DNA of 64,000 bases from Rhodospirillaceae bacterium (GTDB taxonomy: Bacteria > Pseudomonadota > Alphaproteobacteria > Rhodospirillales > Rhodospirillaceae). Below, piece after piece: positions 1 to 9,245 of the stretch (within the stretch, counting starts at the first letter, position 1; every line of letters begins with the position of its first letter). The stretch spans positions 1 through 64,000 of the forward strand of contig NSIP01000004.1 of the NCBI GenBank assembly GCA_002737725.1, written 5' to 3'. Under the pieces are notes generated by a model that worked only from the letters and a program-made list of their open reading frames with translations, ran no database searches and was not told where the DNA came from. The position numbers and the translations under genes were made by a program.

Positions 1-1
1 C

Positions 2-85
2 ATCAACGGCTTTTACAACACCCGACGAAGACATTCGGCAACAGGAGGCGTATCACCCATGACATTCGAACGAAAAACAGCTTAA
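2..85 (+). pseudogene. 3' end of IS3-family transposase (OrfB), cut by window edge
   Basis: The frame reads INGFYNTRRRHSATGG, then VSPMTFE, then stop. This is the usual C-terminus of IS3-family OrfB integrases (FYNxxRxHxxxG followed by SPxxFE). Only the last 27 codons lie in the window, so whether the element is complete cannot be judged here. The reading frame differs from the IS remnants at 25.8 and 55.7 kb, so this is probably a different IS3-family element. No terminal inverted repeat was recognised downstream. Confidence 0.65.
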
Positions 86-123
86 ATGAGAACAGGATGC
101 GGAGCTAATCCGTGACAAGACCA

Positions 124-140
124 ATGTGACATTGTCACAT
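124..140. promoter_or_regulatory. Perfect 8+1+8 palindrome, possible operator
   Basis: The sequence ATGTGACA-T-TGTCACAT is a perfect palindrome with a one-base centre. It lies between the transposase end and a small open frame that starts at 164. The core resembles TGTGA...TCACA sites of the CRP/FNR superfamily, but the spacer is 5 rather than the 6 of a CRP site. The regulator is unknown and the site could also belong to the IS end. Confidence 0.35.
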
Positions 141-163
141 AACAATGCCGTAATGAGTTCGGA

Positions 164-337
164 ATGGAACTTATTGCCCATGACCCACTTCAAATCCCGC
201 ACCTACGAATTTTCGTGCTCCGTTTTAACGCCGTGGAAGATAGTGATCGGGCAGTGATTGCGCTACGCATGGCCATGGAATCGGGCTCAGCCAAGCCACA
301 GCAACCCGCGCCCGTGAGACAGCGCTCGTCAGTCTAA
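164..337 (+). CDS. Hypothetical 57-aa protein
   Basis: An ATG-initiated frame of 57 codons ends just before the mfd stop codon and converges on it. The middle part (LRIFVLRFNAVEDSDRAVI) looks like plausible folded protein; the tail is Pro/Gln/Arg-rich. There is no clear Shine-Dalgarno sequence and no recognised domain. It could be a remnant left by the adjacent IS or a chance frame. Confidence 0.25.
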   Translation: MELIAHDPLQIPHLRIFVLRFNAVEDSDRAVIALRMAMESGSAKPQQPAPVRQRSSV

Positions 338-342
338 TTTCG

Positions 343-3300
343 CTACGCGGCAATTTTCGCAATTTGTGTCAGCAGAGACTGCAATCCCTTGATGCGTTCC
401 TGGGGCGTTTCCCACGGACGGATAAATACGATCTTCTGATCGGGACGCAACTTTGCAGTGCCGGAACTGCGCGCAATGAAATCAACCAATCCACCGGGAT
501 TGGGGAAGATGTTATTGCGTAATGAGACTGTGGCACCCTTGGGCCCCGCGTCAACTTTCTCGATGTTCGAAATCCGGCAGAGCACTTTGATACTGACGAC
601 ATCAAGTAAGTTTTCAACTTCAGCCGGCAGTTCGCCAAAGCGATCAATCAGTTCGGCGGCAAAGGCATCAATTTCAGCGCGATCAGACAACGTGGCGATG
701 CGTCGATACAACGACATGCGCGCGCCGAGATCTTTCACATAGGTGTCGGGGATCAGAACAGCTGCGCCGGTATTGATCTGCGGCGACCACTCCTGACTCT
801 GCTCTGCGGTCTTTTCGTTTGCAGCCCCTGCCCGCGCGGCAGTAACCGCTTCTTCCAACAAATTTTGATAAAGCTCAACACCGACCTCTTTAATATGGCC
901 CGACTGTTCATCGCCTAGTAAATTTCCTGCCCCGCGAATATCTAGATCGTGACTGGCCAACGAGAAGCCTGCGCCTAAACTGTCGAGCGTCTGCATCACG
1001 TCAAGCCGTTTCATAGCTGCGGCGGTAGGTTTATTTTCAGATGGTAGCGTCAGGTACGCATAGCCACGTTGCTTGGCGCGGCCTACGCGTCCACGCAATT
1101 GATAAAGCTGCGAAAGCCCGAACATATCAGCACGATGAATCACAATGGTATTCACGCGCGGCATATCGAGGCCAGATTCGATGATGTTGGTCGATAGCAG
1201 CACGTCATACTTACCATCAGCAAACGCGTTCATCACGTCTTCCAAAGCCGTCGGCGACATTTGGCCGTGGGCGACGGCGGTGGTGATCTCGGGGATCAGC
1301 GATTTAAGGCGTTCAATCAAGCCGTCAATATCAGCCAATCGCGGCACCACATAGAACGTCTGGCCACCTCGGAAACGTTCGCGCAAAATGGCTTCACGAA
1401 TCACGACGCCGTCGAAGGGCAGTACGAAGGTGCGTACTGCCAGGCGGTCTACAGGGGGTGTGGCGATAATCGACATATCGCGCACGCCCGTTAGCGCCAT
1501 TTGAAGTGTGCGTGGGATGGGTGTGGCCGAGAGCGTCAGCACATGCACTTCAGCCCGCATTTGTTTCAGGCGCTCTTTGTGTACCACGCCAAAATGTTGT
1601 TCTTCATCAACGATCAGAAGCCCGAGGTTCTTAATGTTGATCCCTTGCGCCAGCAGCGCGTGGGTTCCAACTACAATATCAACCGTGCCATCGGCCAAGC
1701 CTACTTTGATTCTCTCAGCATCTTTTGGCGGCACCAGACGCGAGAGTTGCTCCACACGAACGGGAAAGCCGGCAAAGCGTTCGGTGAAGGATTTGAAGTG
1801 CTGGCGGGCCAGCAGCGTCGTGGGCACTATAACGGCAACTTGCATACCCGTGAGCGCGGCCGTGAATGTCGCACGCAACGCCACTTCGGTTTTGCCAAAG
1901 CCGACATCGCCGCAGATAAGGCGATCCATGGGCTTGCCTTTGCCCAAATCCTCAATGCAGTCGGAGATTGCACGCAACTGATCATCGGTTTCCGCATAAG
2001 GAAAGCGCGCACAAAACTCGTCGTAAAGACCTTCGGCGGGGATAAATGCTGGGGCCTCTTTCAACAAACGCTGGGCAGCGATATTGATTAGCTGCTCTGC
2101 CATATCGCGGATACGTTCTTTGAGTTTGGCCTTGCGCGCCTGCCACGCTGCACCACCCAGGCGATCAAGCTGCACGCCCGCGGTTTCCGAGCCAAAGCGC
2201 GACAGCACCTCGATGTTTTCTACCGGCACAAACAGCTTGTCGTTGCTATGGTAGATGATCCGCAAGCAGTCATGACGCGCTCCGCCGACCATGAGTGTTT
2301 CCAGGCTCTCGTATCGCCCGATGCCGTGCTCGATATGAACGACCAAATCCATTTCGCTGAGCTGCGAGGCTTCAGCGATGAAGGCATCAGCCTTGCGGCG
2401 CTTGCGGCCCGAGCGGATCAAGCGATCACCCAGCAAATCTTGCTCGGTGATCAGTGCCAAACTTTTTGTGATAAAACCGCGCTCTAGCACCACGCAAACA
2501 GCCGCGATGGCTCCTTGCGGTGCCTTTTGCGCGTCCGCCCAAGTGTCGGCATCAACAAAAGACGTTAAGTGATGTTCTTTAAACACGCCCCTTAAGCGAG
2601 AACGGCTGCCAGCACTGGTGCACGCCAACACCACGCTCCGCCCGGCGAGTTGTTCGGCGCGTACATGAGCCACAAAGGCCTCGTAAACATTCTCATTAGG
2701 TCGCGCGCGAACGTCGGCGAAGTCGTGCCCTAGGCGGCCACCCGCATCATCCTCGGTGCCAAGATCTGTTGGCGCAAAGGCTCGGAAAGCACTAACCGCG
2801 CGCCCTGACATCAACTTCAGCCATTCATCAGCTTCGATGTACAGGGAACCGGGTGGGATCGGGTTGTAAACCATGCCGCCGTCGTGATCGGCCCCCTTGG
2901 CTTGTGCGGCCGTCACGGCGCGACGGGCTTGGTAGTAATCACGGATCATCTCGAAGCGTGAGCCCACGGATTCTTCAATGTCATGATCGAGTGAGATACT
3001 TGAAGTGGGTAAATAATCGAGAAGCGTTGATAGACCATCGTGGAACAAAGGCAGCCAATGCTCCATTCCCAAAAAGCGGCGTCCTGCCCCAATCGATTCA
3101 TACAGCGTGTCATTGGTGCTGACGGCGCCAAACATTTCCCGATAGCGGCTACGGAACCGGGTGATGGATTCAGCCGACAGCACAATTTCACTCATGGGCC
3201 GCAGCGATGTTCGCTCGCAGGTATTTGTCGTGCGCTGGCTCACGGGATCAAAATTCCGCAAGCCTTCTACTTCGTCACCAAACAAATCCACACGCACAGG

Positions 3301-3834
3301 CTCGGGCAAACCTGGCGGGAAAATGTCGATCAGGCCACCACGGATGGCAAACTCACCCGGCTCCATCACTTGCTCGGCGCGTACATAGCCGTTGGCCGCC
3401 AAGTATTCGGTGGTCTCATCGATCTTCAGGCGTGTGCCTTTTTTGATCTCCAATGTAGTGCCTAATAACTTCTCAGCTTTAGGTACGCGCTGCAAAATAG
3501 CGCTTACAGTGGTGAGGATCAGTCGGGTTTTCCCGCTGGCGATGGGTTCGGTCAACTGGCACAGCGCATCAATCCGTCGCGCCACGACGCTTGCATTGGG
3601 CGAAACGCGGTCATAGGGCAAGCAATCCCAGGCCGGAACGGTGACAATCTCGATGTCAGGGGCAAAGTAGGCCACAGCCTCGGCCAGTGTCGTCAGCCGC
3701 CCCTCGTCGCGTGCCACATGCAACGCGCCATCACGTAACGCGGCGCGCGCGCGCTCGGCCAACACCAGCGCATCGTAACCATCCGGGACGCCCGCCAAGG
3801 TTCGGGCACGGGCCTGTGCAAGAAAGTGTTGCAT
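343..3834 (-). CDS. mfd: Transcription-repair coupling factor Mfd
   Basis: Mfd removes RNA polymerase stalled at DNA lesions and recruits UvrA for excision repair. At 1163 aa it has the normal family length. The N-terminal half carries the UvrB-like module and the CarD-like RNAP-interaction domain (VVHIEHGIGRYESL). The RecG-like motor follows, with Walker A GDVGFGKTE near residue 640 and DEEQHFGV near residue 743. The GRVGRAKQRGYAYL motif VI and the TRCF C-terminal domain are present. The ATG (start MQHFLAQARA) lies 6 nt after the sdhE stop, so the two genes are probably cotranscribed. uvrA, its functional partner, is at 34 kb. Confidence 0.97.
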   Translation of the reverse strand: MQHFLAQARARTLAGVPDGYDALVLAERARAALRDGALHVARDEGRLTTLAEAVAYFAPDIEIVTVPAWDCLPYDRVSPNASVVARRIDALCQLTEPIASGKTRLILTTVSAILQRVPKAEKLLGTTLEIKKGTRLKIDETTEYLAANGYVRAEQVMEPGEFAIRGGLIDIFPPGLPEPVRVDLFGDEVEGLRNFDPVSQRTTNTCERTSLRPMSEIVLSAESITRFRSRYREMFGAVSTNDTLYESIGAGRRFLGMEHWLPLFHDGLSTLLDYLPTSSISLDHDIEESVGSRFEMIRDYYQARRAVTAAQAKGADHDGGMVYNPIPPGSLYIEADEWLKLMSGRAVSAFRAFAPTDLGTEDDAGGRLGHDFADVRARPNENVYEAFVAHVRAEQLAGRSVVLACTSAGSRSRLRGVFKEHHLTSFVDADTWADAQKAPQGAIAAVCVVLERGFITKSLALITEQDLLGDRLIRSGRKRRKADAFIAEASQLSEMDLVVHIEHGIGRYESLETLMVGGARHDCLRIIYHSNDKLFVPVENIEVLSRFGSETAGVQLDRLGGAAWQARKAKLKERIRDMAEQLINIAAQRLLKEAPAFIPAEGLYDEFCARFPYAETDDQLRAISDCIEDLGKGKPMDRLICGDVGFGKTEVALRATFTAALTGMQVAVIVPTTLLARQHFKSFTERFAGFPVRVEQLSRLVPPKDAERIKVGLADGTVDIVVGTHALLAQGINIKNLGLLIVDEEQHFGVVHKERLKQMRAEVHVLTLSATPIPRTLQMALTGVRDMSIIATPPVDRLAVRTFVLPFDGVVIREAILRERFRGGQTFYVVPRLADIDGLIERLKSLIPEITTAVAHGQMSPTALEDVMNAFADGKYDVLLSTNIIESGLDMPRVNTIVIHRADMFGLSQLYQLRGRVGRAKQRGYAYLTLPSENKPTAAAMKRLDVMQTLDSLGAGFSLASHDLDIRGAGNLLGDEQSGHIKEVGVELYQNLLEEAVTAARAGAANEKTAEQSQEWSPQINTGAAVLIPDTYVKDLGARMSLYRRIATLSDRAEIDAFAAELIDRFGELPAEVENLLDVVSIKVLCRISNIEKVDAGPKGATVSLRNNIFPNPGGLVDFIARSSGTAKLRPDQKIVFIRPWETPQERIKGLQSLLTQIAKIAA

Positions 3835-3840
3835 GGTGCG

Positions 3841-4101
3841 CTAGCCCTTCGCCCGGCCGAAGGCGACAATCTCGTCTAAAAGAGCCGAGCGCAGATCCTC
3901 GGGCACGGGTACTATTTTGATCACCCAGTCCATCAGGTCGGCATCCAGCAAGTCCAACACACGGTCGGCATCGTCTAATTCAGCCGCTGTAAGCGCTGGG
4001 GTGCGGACGTCGAAAAACCCACCGACAATCAGGTCAGATTCCTTGGTGCCCCGATGGTGGGCCCGGTAGAGAATGCGCTTTTTGCGTATTTCGATGTCCA
4101 T
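3841..4101 (-). CDS. sdhE: Succinate dehydrogenase flavinylation/assembly factor SdhE
   Basis: This is an 86-aa SdhE/SDH5 (DUF339) protein. It promotes covalent attachment of FAD to the SdhA flavoprotein of succinate dehydrogenase. The family signature RG-x-x-E is seen as RGTKESD, followed by the helical acidic core (LLDADLMDWVIK). The chosen ATG gives MDIEIRKKRIL, a standard family start; the open frame continues upstream without support. It sits directly before mfd and diverges from recG, with about 108 bp between the two starts that must contain both promoters. Confidence 0.93.
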   Translation of the reverse strand: MDIEIRKKRILYRAHHRGTKESDLIVGGFFDVRTPALTAAELDDADRVLDLLDADLMDWVIKIVPVPEDLRSALLDEIVAFGRAKG

Positions 4102-4209
4102 AACCCAAACCGCGAACGGACTCCTCCCCGGATCGGCCCGCATGGCCGCCAGGAACGCGGCGGTGTATATAGGCCCCAGCACCCGCTGTCATTAGGTTTG
4201 CGCAAGGTT

Positions 4210-6327
4210 ATGGCTGCTCCCAAAGGCTCACTCCGCCCTGAGGTTTTGAACCCGCTGTTTGCCAAGGTCACAGCGCTGAAGGGCATTGGCCCGCGCTTGG
4301 CCAAGTTGGTGGAAAAGTTGTTGGGCGACAAAGTCGTTGGCCTGCTGTGGCACCTGCCCGCCGGGCTGATCGACCGACGCTTTTCGCCCAAAGTCAGTGA
4401 TGCGCCGCCGGGTGAAGTTGTGACACTGACGGTCGAGGTGTTAGCCCACAGCCCGCCGCCGCCCGGCAATCGCCGCGTGCCCTACCGCGTGACGTGTGGC
4501 GATGAAACGGGGCGCGTGGTGTTGGTGTTCTTCCACGCCAAAGACGATTACCTGGAAAATGCACTACCCATTGGTGAAACGCGCGTGATTTCGGGCAAGC
4601 TGGAACTGTTCGATGGTCGCCGCCAAATGACCCATCCGGATCATATTGTGTCGATCACCGACATCGCCTTGGTGAAACGCGTTGAGCCGGTTTATCCACT
4701 AACGGCGGGTTTATCGGCCAAGGTATTGGACAAAGCCATTCATGGCGCGCTTGAACGCGCCCCTGCGCTACCCGAGTGGCTGGATGCCGAATTCAAAAAA
4801 CAGCGCGGATGGCCCGACTGGCGTAGCGCACTGACCACGGCGCACGCCCCTGCCGATCAAGAGGCGTTATCGCCACTAAATATAGATCGCTCACGCTTGG
4901 CATATGACGAGTTGTTGTCGAACCAATTGGCATTGTCATTGGTGCGTATGAAAACCCGCAAGCGGCGGGGGCGTGTATTCACCGGCAATGGAAAATTGCG
5001 CGCCCAAGTCATGGCTGCCCTGCCCTATAAACTCACCGCTGCACAAGCCCGCACGCTGGCCGAGATTGCCGCCGACATGGGTAGCGAAAATAGAATGCTC
5101 CGCTTGTTGCAGGGCGATGTGGGAAGCGGCAAAACAGTGGTGGCATTGCTAGCCATGCTGATTGCGGTGGAGGCCGGCAGTCAAGCCGCGCTAATGGCGC
5201 CGACGGAACTGCTAGCCCATCAGCATTTTGAGAACTTAAAACCCTTTGCTACCATGGCTGGCGTGCGACTGGAGATTCTGACGGGGCGCGTCAAAGGTGC
5301 GGTGCGCGCTGAAATTATGGAAGGCCTGGCGACGGGCAAGATTCCATTAGTGGTTGGCACGCACGCGCTTGTGCAAAAAGACGTCGAGTTCGCCGACCTT
5401 GCGTTTGCAGTGATCGATGAGCAGCATCGTTTTGGCGTCGAGCAGCGTTTGGAATTAGCCAACAAAGGTCGTGACACCGACATGCTGGTGATGACGGCCA
5501 CGCCTATTCCACGCACGTTGGCGTTGACGGCGTATGGAGATATGGACTCCTCACGCCTGGATGAAAAACCGCCAGGCCGCAAGCCGGTTGATACACGCAC
5601 GGTGAATCTCGAACGCCTGCACGAGACCATGGACGCCATGGGCCGCGCGATTCAAAAGGGCGCCAAGGTGTATTGGGTTTGCCCCTTGATCGAAGAGTCC
5701 GAACTCATTGATTTGGCCGCTGCGGAAGATCGCTACGCCATGCTGAAAGTGCGCTACGGCAGTGATGTCGGCTTAATTCATGGGCGCATGAAACCCGCTG
5801 AACGCGACAGCGTTATGGAGGCTTTTGCCTCCAACACCATCGGTGGGCCAAAATTACTTGTCGCTACTACCGTAATTGAAGTGGGCGTTGATGTGCCTGA
5901 TGCCACGATTATGGTTGTGGAACACGCCGAGCGCTTTGGCCTGTCGCAGCTTCATCAGTTGCGCGGTCGTGTCGGGCGCGGCGGCAAGGAAGGCACATGC
6001 TTGTTGCTATACGCGCCGCCTTTGGGTGAAACCGCCAAGGCGCGGCTATCCATTCTGCGCCAAACCGAAGATGGATTCTTGATCGCCGAGGAAGATTTGC
6101 GCTTGCGAGGTGGCGGCGAAATGTTGGGCACACGCCAAAGCGGGTTGCCCGAATTTAAGCTGGCCAACCTCAGCCTACACGCCGATCTTGTGGCTATCGC
6201 CAGCGACGATGCGCAACTGATTATTGCGCGCGACTCAGAATTACAAACCCCGCGCGGCCAAGCCCTTCGCACGCTTCTGTATTTATTCGAGCAAGATGAT
6301 GCGATCAGGATGCTGCGGTCGGGCTAA
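4210..6327 (+). CDS. recG: ATP-dependent DNA helicase RecG
   Basis: RecG reverses stalled replication forks and branch-migrates Holliday junctions. At 705 aa from the chosen ATG (MAAPKGSLRPE) it has the usual family length. The wedge/OB domain is in the first 250 residues. Walker A GDVGSGKTV lies near residue 301 and the DEQHRFGVEQR motif II near residue 402. Motif VI reads QLRGRVGRGGKEG. A longer frame starts at 4054 but would overlap sdhE antisense and adds unrelated residues. Its stop codon overlaps the stop codon of the convergent DUF502 gene. Confidence 0.96.
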   Translation: MAAPKGSLRPEVLNPLFAKVTALKGIGPRLAKLVEKLLGDKVVGLLWHLPAGLIDRRFSPKVSDAPPGEVVTLTVEVLAHSPPPPGNRRVPYRVTCGDETGRVVLVFFHAKDDYLENALPIGETRVISGKLELFDGRRQMTHPDHIVSITDIALVKRVEPVYPLTAGLSAKVLDKAIHGALERAPALPEWLDAEFKKQRGWPDWRSALTTAHAPADQEALSPLNIDRSRLAYDELLSNQLALSLVRMKTRKRRGRVFTGNGKLRAQVMAALPYKLTAAQARTLAEIAADMGSENRMLRLLQGDVGSGKTVVALLAMLIAVEAGSQAALMAPTELLAHQHFENLKPFATMAGVRLEILTGRVKGAVRAEIMEGLATGKIPLVVGTHALVQKDVEFADLAFAVIDEQHRFGVEQRLELANKGRDTDMLVMTATPIPRTLALTAYGDMDSSRLDEKPPGRKPVDTRTVNLERLHETMDAMGRAIQKGAKVYWVCPLIEESELIDLAAAEDRYAMLKVRYGSDVGLIHGRMKPAERDSVMEAFASNTIGGPKLLVATTVIEVGVDVPDATIMVVEHAERFGLSQLHQLRGRVGRGGKEGTCLLLYAPPLGETAKARLSILRQTEDGFLIAEEDLRLRGGGEMLGTRQSGLPEFKLANLSLHADLVAIASDDAQLIIARDSELQTPRGQALRTLLYLFEQDDAIRMLRSG

Positions 6328-7028
6328 GGTGGCCCCTCCTCCACTGGCACTATGATAGCGGCAGGTAGGCTAGCTTTATACGGTGGCGTGACAATCCCGC
6401 CCGAGACAATCATCTTCATGCAGTCCTCGACCGACATATCCAGATGAATCATCTGTTCGCGTGGTAAGAACACTAAATAACCCGAGGTCGGATTAGGCGT
6501 TGTTGGCAGATAGACATTGAAAAGTTTCTGTCCGGTCTTTTCGCGCACTTCACCGTAAGTTTCGCCAATGACCAAGCCCAACGTCCACATCTCTCGGCGC
6601 GGATACTCCACTAGCACCACTTCGTGAAACGACGTGGACGAACTGCCCAGCACAGACTCGAGAATTTGTTTAACCGCCGCGTAGATGCTGCGCACGACGG
6701 GCATGCGTTCAACAATATTTTCGCCCCAACGCACCAACACCCTGCCAAGGAAGTTGGCGGTGAGAAATCCAATCAGCGTCATGGACGCCACCAGCATGAT
6801 CAGGCCCACACCCGGCACGTCGACGGGCAGATACGTATTGGGGTTGTAATCTTGCGGTAGCAGGCCTGCGACGGTTTCATCGACCCAGGTGATCACCGAC
6901 CACGCCAAGTAAATCGTGATCCCGATGGGCGCGGTGACAAGAACCCCAGCAAAAAAGTAATTGCGCAGCCGCGCAGCAAGCGACCGGCGGAAGGAAAATT
7001 TAGCTTTGGGAGGCGCTGATACAGTCAT
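6324..7028 (-). CDS. DUF502 family membrane protein
   Basis: This 234-aa protein matches the DUF502 family found in many bacteria and plants (plant relatives are called COV1/LCV-like). Two hydrophobic helices are visible at the N-terminus: NYFFAGVLVTAPIGITIYL, and a second around PGVGLIMLVASMTLIG. A soluble C-terminal domain with the pattern LPTTPNPTSGYLVFLP follows, which is diagnostic of the family. ATG 7028 (MTVSAPPKAK) is preferred over the longer frame, which runs into the polymerase pseudogene. The biochemical function is unknown. It is convergent with recG. Confidence 0.85.
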   Translation of the reverse strand: MTVSAPPKAKFSFRRSLAARLRNYFFAGVLVTAPIGITIYLAWSVITWVDETVAGLLPQDYNPNTYLPVDVPGVGLIMLVASMTLIGFLTANFLGRVLVRWGENIVERMPVVRSIYAAVKQILESVLGSSSTSFHEVVLVEYPRREMWTLGLVIGETYGEVREKTGQKLFNVYLPTTPNPTSGYLVFLPREQMIHLDMSVEDCMKMIVSGGIVTPPYKASLPAAIIVPVEEGPP

Positions 7029-7053
7029 GCCCGATTCTATAGCGCAAACTTTC

Positions 7054-8342
7054 TTACTCGTCGAATTTGGCCATGTCGGGGATGCGCGTAAACGCAATTT
7101 TTGCACCTACGTATTTGGCGATCTGGCCCGGCAAGACCCCTAAGCCAGCGGTGTCTTGGCCGTACTATTTATTGATGCGGTCCACCGCGTTGAACAAGTT
7201 CAGCCCGTCGCTAGGGCCGTCGACCTGCGGAGCCGCGAATAAATCGGGCATGATGGTTGCGACGGGGCAGATATTGAAAAGCAATACGCCGACAGCTTTT
7301 ATGCGGCACCCATTGTGATCGCGCACCAACCTTGCCCACAGTTTTTCCAACGCGGCTAACAATACGACTGTGTCTCGGGTGGGGGTAAAGCGCACATCGT
7401 TCGCCCACCCTGTCTCGCTTTCCCATGACCGCCGCGAGCCCCACATGGCGTTTGGGCTGACCCCTCAAAACGTGCATGAAGCACGAGCGAGGCCGCTGCG
7501 TAGTCCATTCGTCGCAGTCGTGTGGTGGCGTTCAGCAATAAGCGCCGCGCCACCAATCGCGCGGCTGGCAGTGTGCGCATGACAGCGGCCGGCACGTGAC
7601 TATGACCTATGCTGCTGCGTTTGGTTTCTCACTCGGGTAGATCAAGCCCATGCAACGCGTACCACATGCGCTCGCCTTCTATGCTGCCCCACACGGCCTT
7701 GGCTTGCTTGGGCTATAAGTTCCATAATGCCGCGATGTCGTGGACATTGGCACTTTCCAGGCGGCGCAACATATTACGGCCAATGCCCGGCAGGTCGGTG
7801 AGTAACAGTACTAGCAGTTTGCCAGGTAAATCGCGGCCTTCGAGGATTGTCAAACCATCGGGCTTCATCATGTCACTGCCGATTTTAGCCAGCAGCTTTG
7901 TTGGTGCGACGCCGATGGATGAGGTCATGCACTCGCCCACATTGTCGCGAATGCCAAGTTTAATGCGCCGGGAGAAGTCGGTGGCATATTCGGGTGTGCG
8001 CTCGCTCCCCATCAACTGGCACGCCACCTCGTCGATGGAGCACACCGTAGTCACCGGTATATGGTTCCACACCTCGGCGACAACGCGGTGATGGAATTTC
8101 ACATACTCGTCGTGCCGCGCGTTCACCACGATCAGCCCCGGACATTTTTCGCGCGCCTCGGCAATCATAGTTCCGGTTTTGATGCTGAATTTCTTGGCCT
8201 CATAACTTATTGCAATGGCGCAGGTGTATTCGCTGTCAGCGGGTGAGACGACAATAGGCTTGCCGCGTAAGCGCGGATTGAGCTGCTGTTCGACACTGGC
8301 GAAGTAGCTGTTGAGGTCGAGGAATAGCCAACGTAGCGGCAC
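7054..8342 (-). pseudogene. Decayed DinB-like Y-family DNA polymerase with DUF4113 tail
   Basis: The first 209 codons are intact and carry both catalytic segments of an error-prone Y-family polymerase: LFLDLNSYFASVEQQ and CSIDEVACQL. The gene is then broken by TAG at 7713-7715, after ALWNL. The frame continues as PKQAKAVWGSIEGERMWYAL to a TGA at 7629-7631, then ETKRSSIGHSH. A frameshift near 7445-7470 leads to MWGSRRSWE and the DUF4113 tail. Another TAG at 7165-7167 follows AVDRINK. The final residues YVGAKIAFTRIPDMAKFDE end at a TAA at 7054. Three stops and a frameshift mean no full-length protein can be made; the truncated N-terminal piece lacks the little-finger domain. Confidence 0.9.
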
Positions 8343-8368
8343 GTCACAAATGGGTGTTTGGTCTATAA

Positions 8369-8383
8369 GAACAGAAATAGAAC
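8369..8383 (-). promoter_or_regulatory. LexA (SOS) box, alphaproteobacterial GTTC-N7-GTTC type
   Basis: Read on the minus strand this is GTTC-TATTTCT-GTTC, a perfect match to the direct-repeat LexA box known for Alphaproteobacteria. It lies 26 nt upstream of the ATG of the Y-family polymerase pseudogene, where a box controlling that gene is expected. The divergent Nudix gene starts about 75 bp away on the other side and could share the operator. Confidence 0.8.
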
Positions 8384-8457
8384 ATTTATAGCCCCAAGCT
8401 CAAGGGAAAGCTAAAAACATATACTGATCAATCTGTTATCCGGAGTAAAGTCGGTCC

Positions 8458-8889
8458 ATGAGCAAGCTCTCTGCGCCCCCTACTCAACCTACCGTCGGCG
8501 TCGGCGTGGTGATTATCAAGGGCTGCGAGGTGTTAATGATCAAGCGTGGTCACCCGCCGCGTCAAGGCGAATGGAGTATTCCAGGCGGCACCCAGGAGTT
8601 GGGCGAAACCGTGCGCGAAACCGCTGTTCGGGAAATCATAGAGGAAACCGGACTGAGCATTGCCAATTTACGCCTGATCGACGTGGTGGACGCCATTGGC
8701 AAGCACCTGGACGGCTCCATGCGCACGCATTGGGTGTTGGTAGACTTCCGCGCCGACTGGGCTGCAGGCGAGCCCCAAGCAGGCAGCGATGCGGCGCATG
8801 CCGAATGGATGACATTGGAGCGCATCGCCACACTTGAATTATGGCCCGAGACCTTACGCATCATCGAATCTGCACTTAAAATGAGCTAA
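8458..8889 (+). CDS. Nudix hydrolase
   Basis: This 143-aa protein has a complete Nudix box, GX5EX7REUXEEXGU, seen around residues 42-64 with the core REIIEETGL. Such enzymes cleave nucleoside diphosphates linked to another moiety, using Mg2+ held by the Glu residues. The start VGVGVVIIKGCEVLMIKR and the short length resemble ADP-ribose pyrophosphatase or MutT-like housecleaning enzymes; the substrate cannot be told. It is followed 8 nt later by the ferredoxin-like gene, forming a probable three-gene operon. A LexA box lies upstream. Confidence 0.88.
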   Translation: MSKLSAPPTQPTVGVGVVIIKGCEVLMIKRGHPPRQGEWSIPGGTQELGETVRETAVREIIEETGLSIANLRLIDVVDAIGKHLDGSMRTHWVLVDFRADWAAGEPQAGSDAAHAEWMTLERIATLELWPETLRIIESALKMS

Positions 8890-8897
8890 GGTCAGAC

Positions 8898-9245
8898 ATG
8901 TTTGAAGTTGATTACGTTCCAGCGGTCGTGCCGCTGTTCTACCTGAGGGTGTGCATTAATCGGCGCCTCAATACCGACAACCTGCCCAACTGTGCAGGCC
9001 GTGGATCGCGGGAGCTTGCGGACCGCTTAGAAAAACAGATGATCGCCGAAAGCCTGCCGACCAAAGTTCTGCGAGGGCCATGCATGAACAACTGCCAAAT
9101 CGGCCCCAACATCAAAATTCAAGCCGGCGAAATGCTGAACTTGAATTGCGATGTGAGCGATGCGTCATTTGAGGCCGTGATGGCGTCGATCCGCGCCGAG
9201 GTGCAGAAGCGCAAAGACGCAGCAGTGGCAGCCGAACCTCTATGA
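8898..9245 (+). CDS. Thioredoxin-like (2Fe-2S) ferredoxin domain protein
   Basis: This 115-aa protein has four cysteines at residues 19, 32, 62 and 66 (RVCINRR, NCAGRGS, PCMNNCQIGP). That is the Cys layout of the thioredoxin-fold [2Fe-2S] ferredoxins related to the NuoE C-terminal domain, which transfer electrons. A further Cys84 is present. It follows the Nudix gene closely, and its stop codon overlaps the start of a tiny membrane protein gene. The redox partner is unknown. Confidence 0.82.
   Translation: MFEVDYVPAVVPLFYLRVCINRRLNTDNLPNCAGRGSRELADRLEKQMIAESLPTKVLRGPCMNNCQIGPNIKIQAGEMLNLNCDVSDASFEAVMASIRAEVQKRKDAAVAAEPL

Noticed and set aside
1501-2091. Long plus-strand frames opposite mfd, and similar antisense frames over gyrA, uvrA and serS
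   Set aside because: They are composition shadows of real genes, with no ribosome-binding site or recognisable domain.
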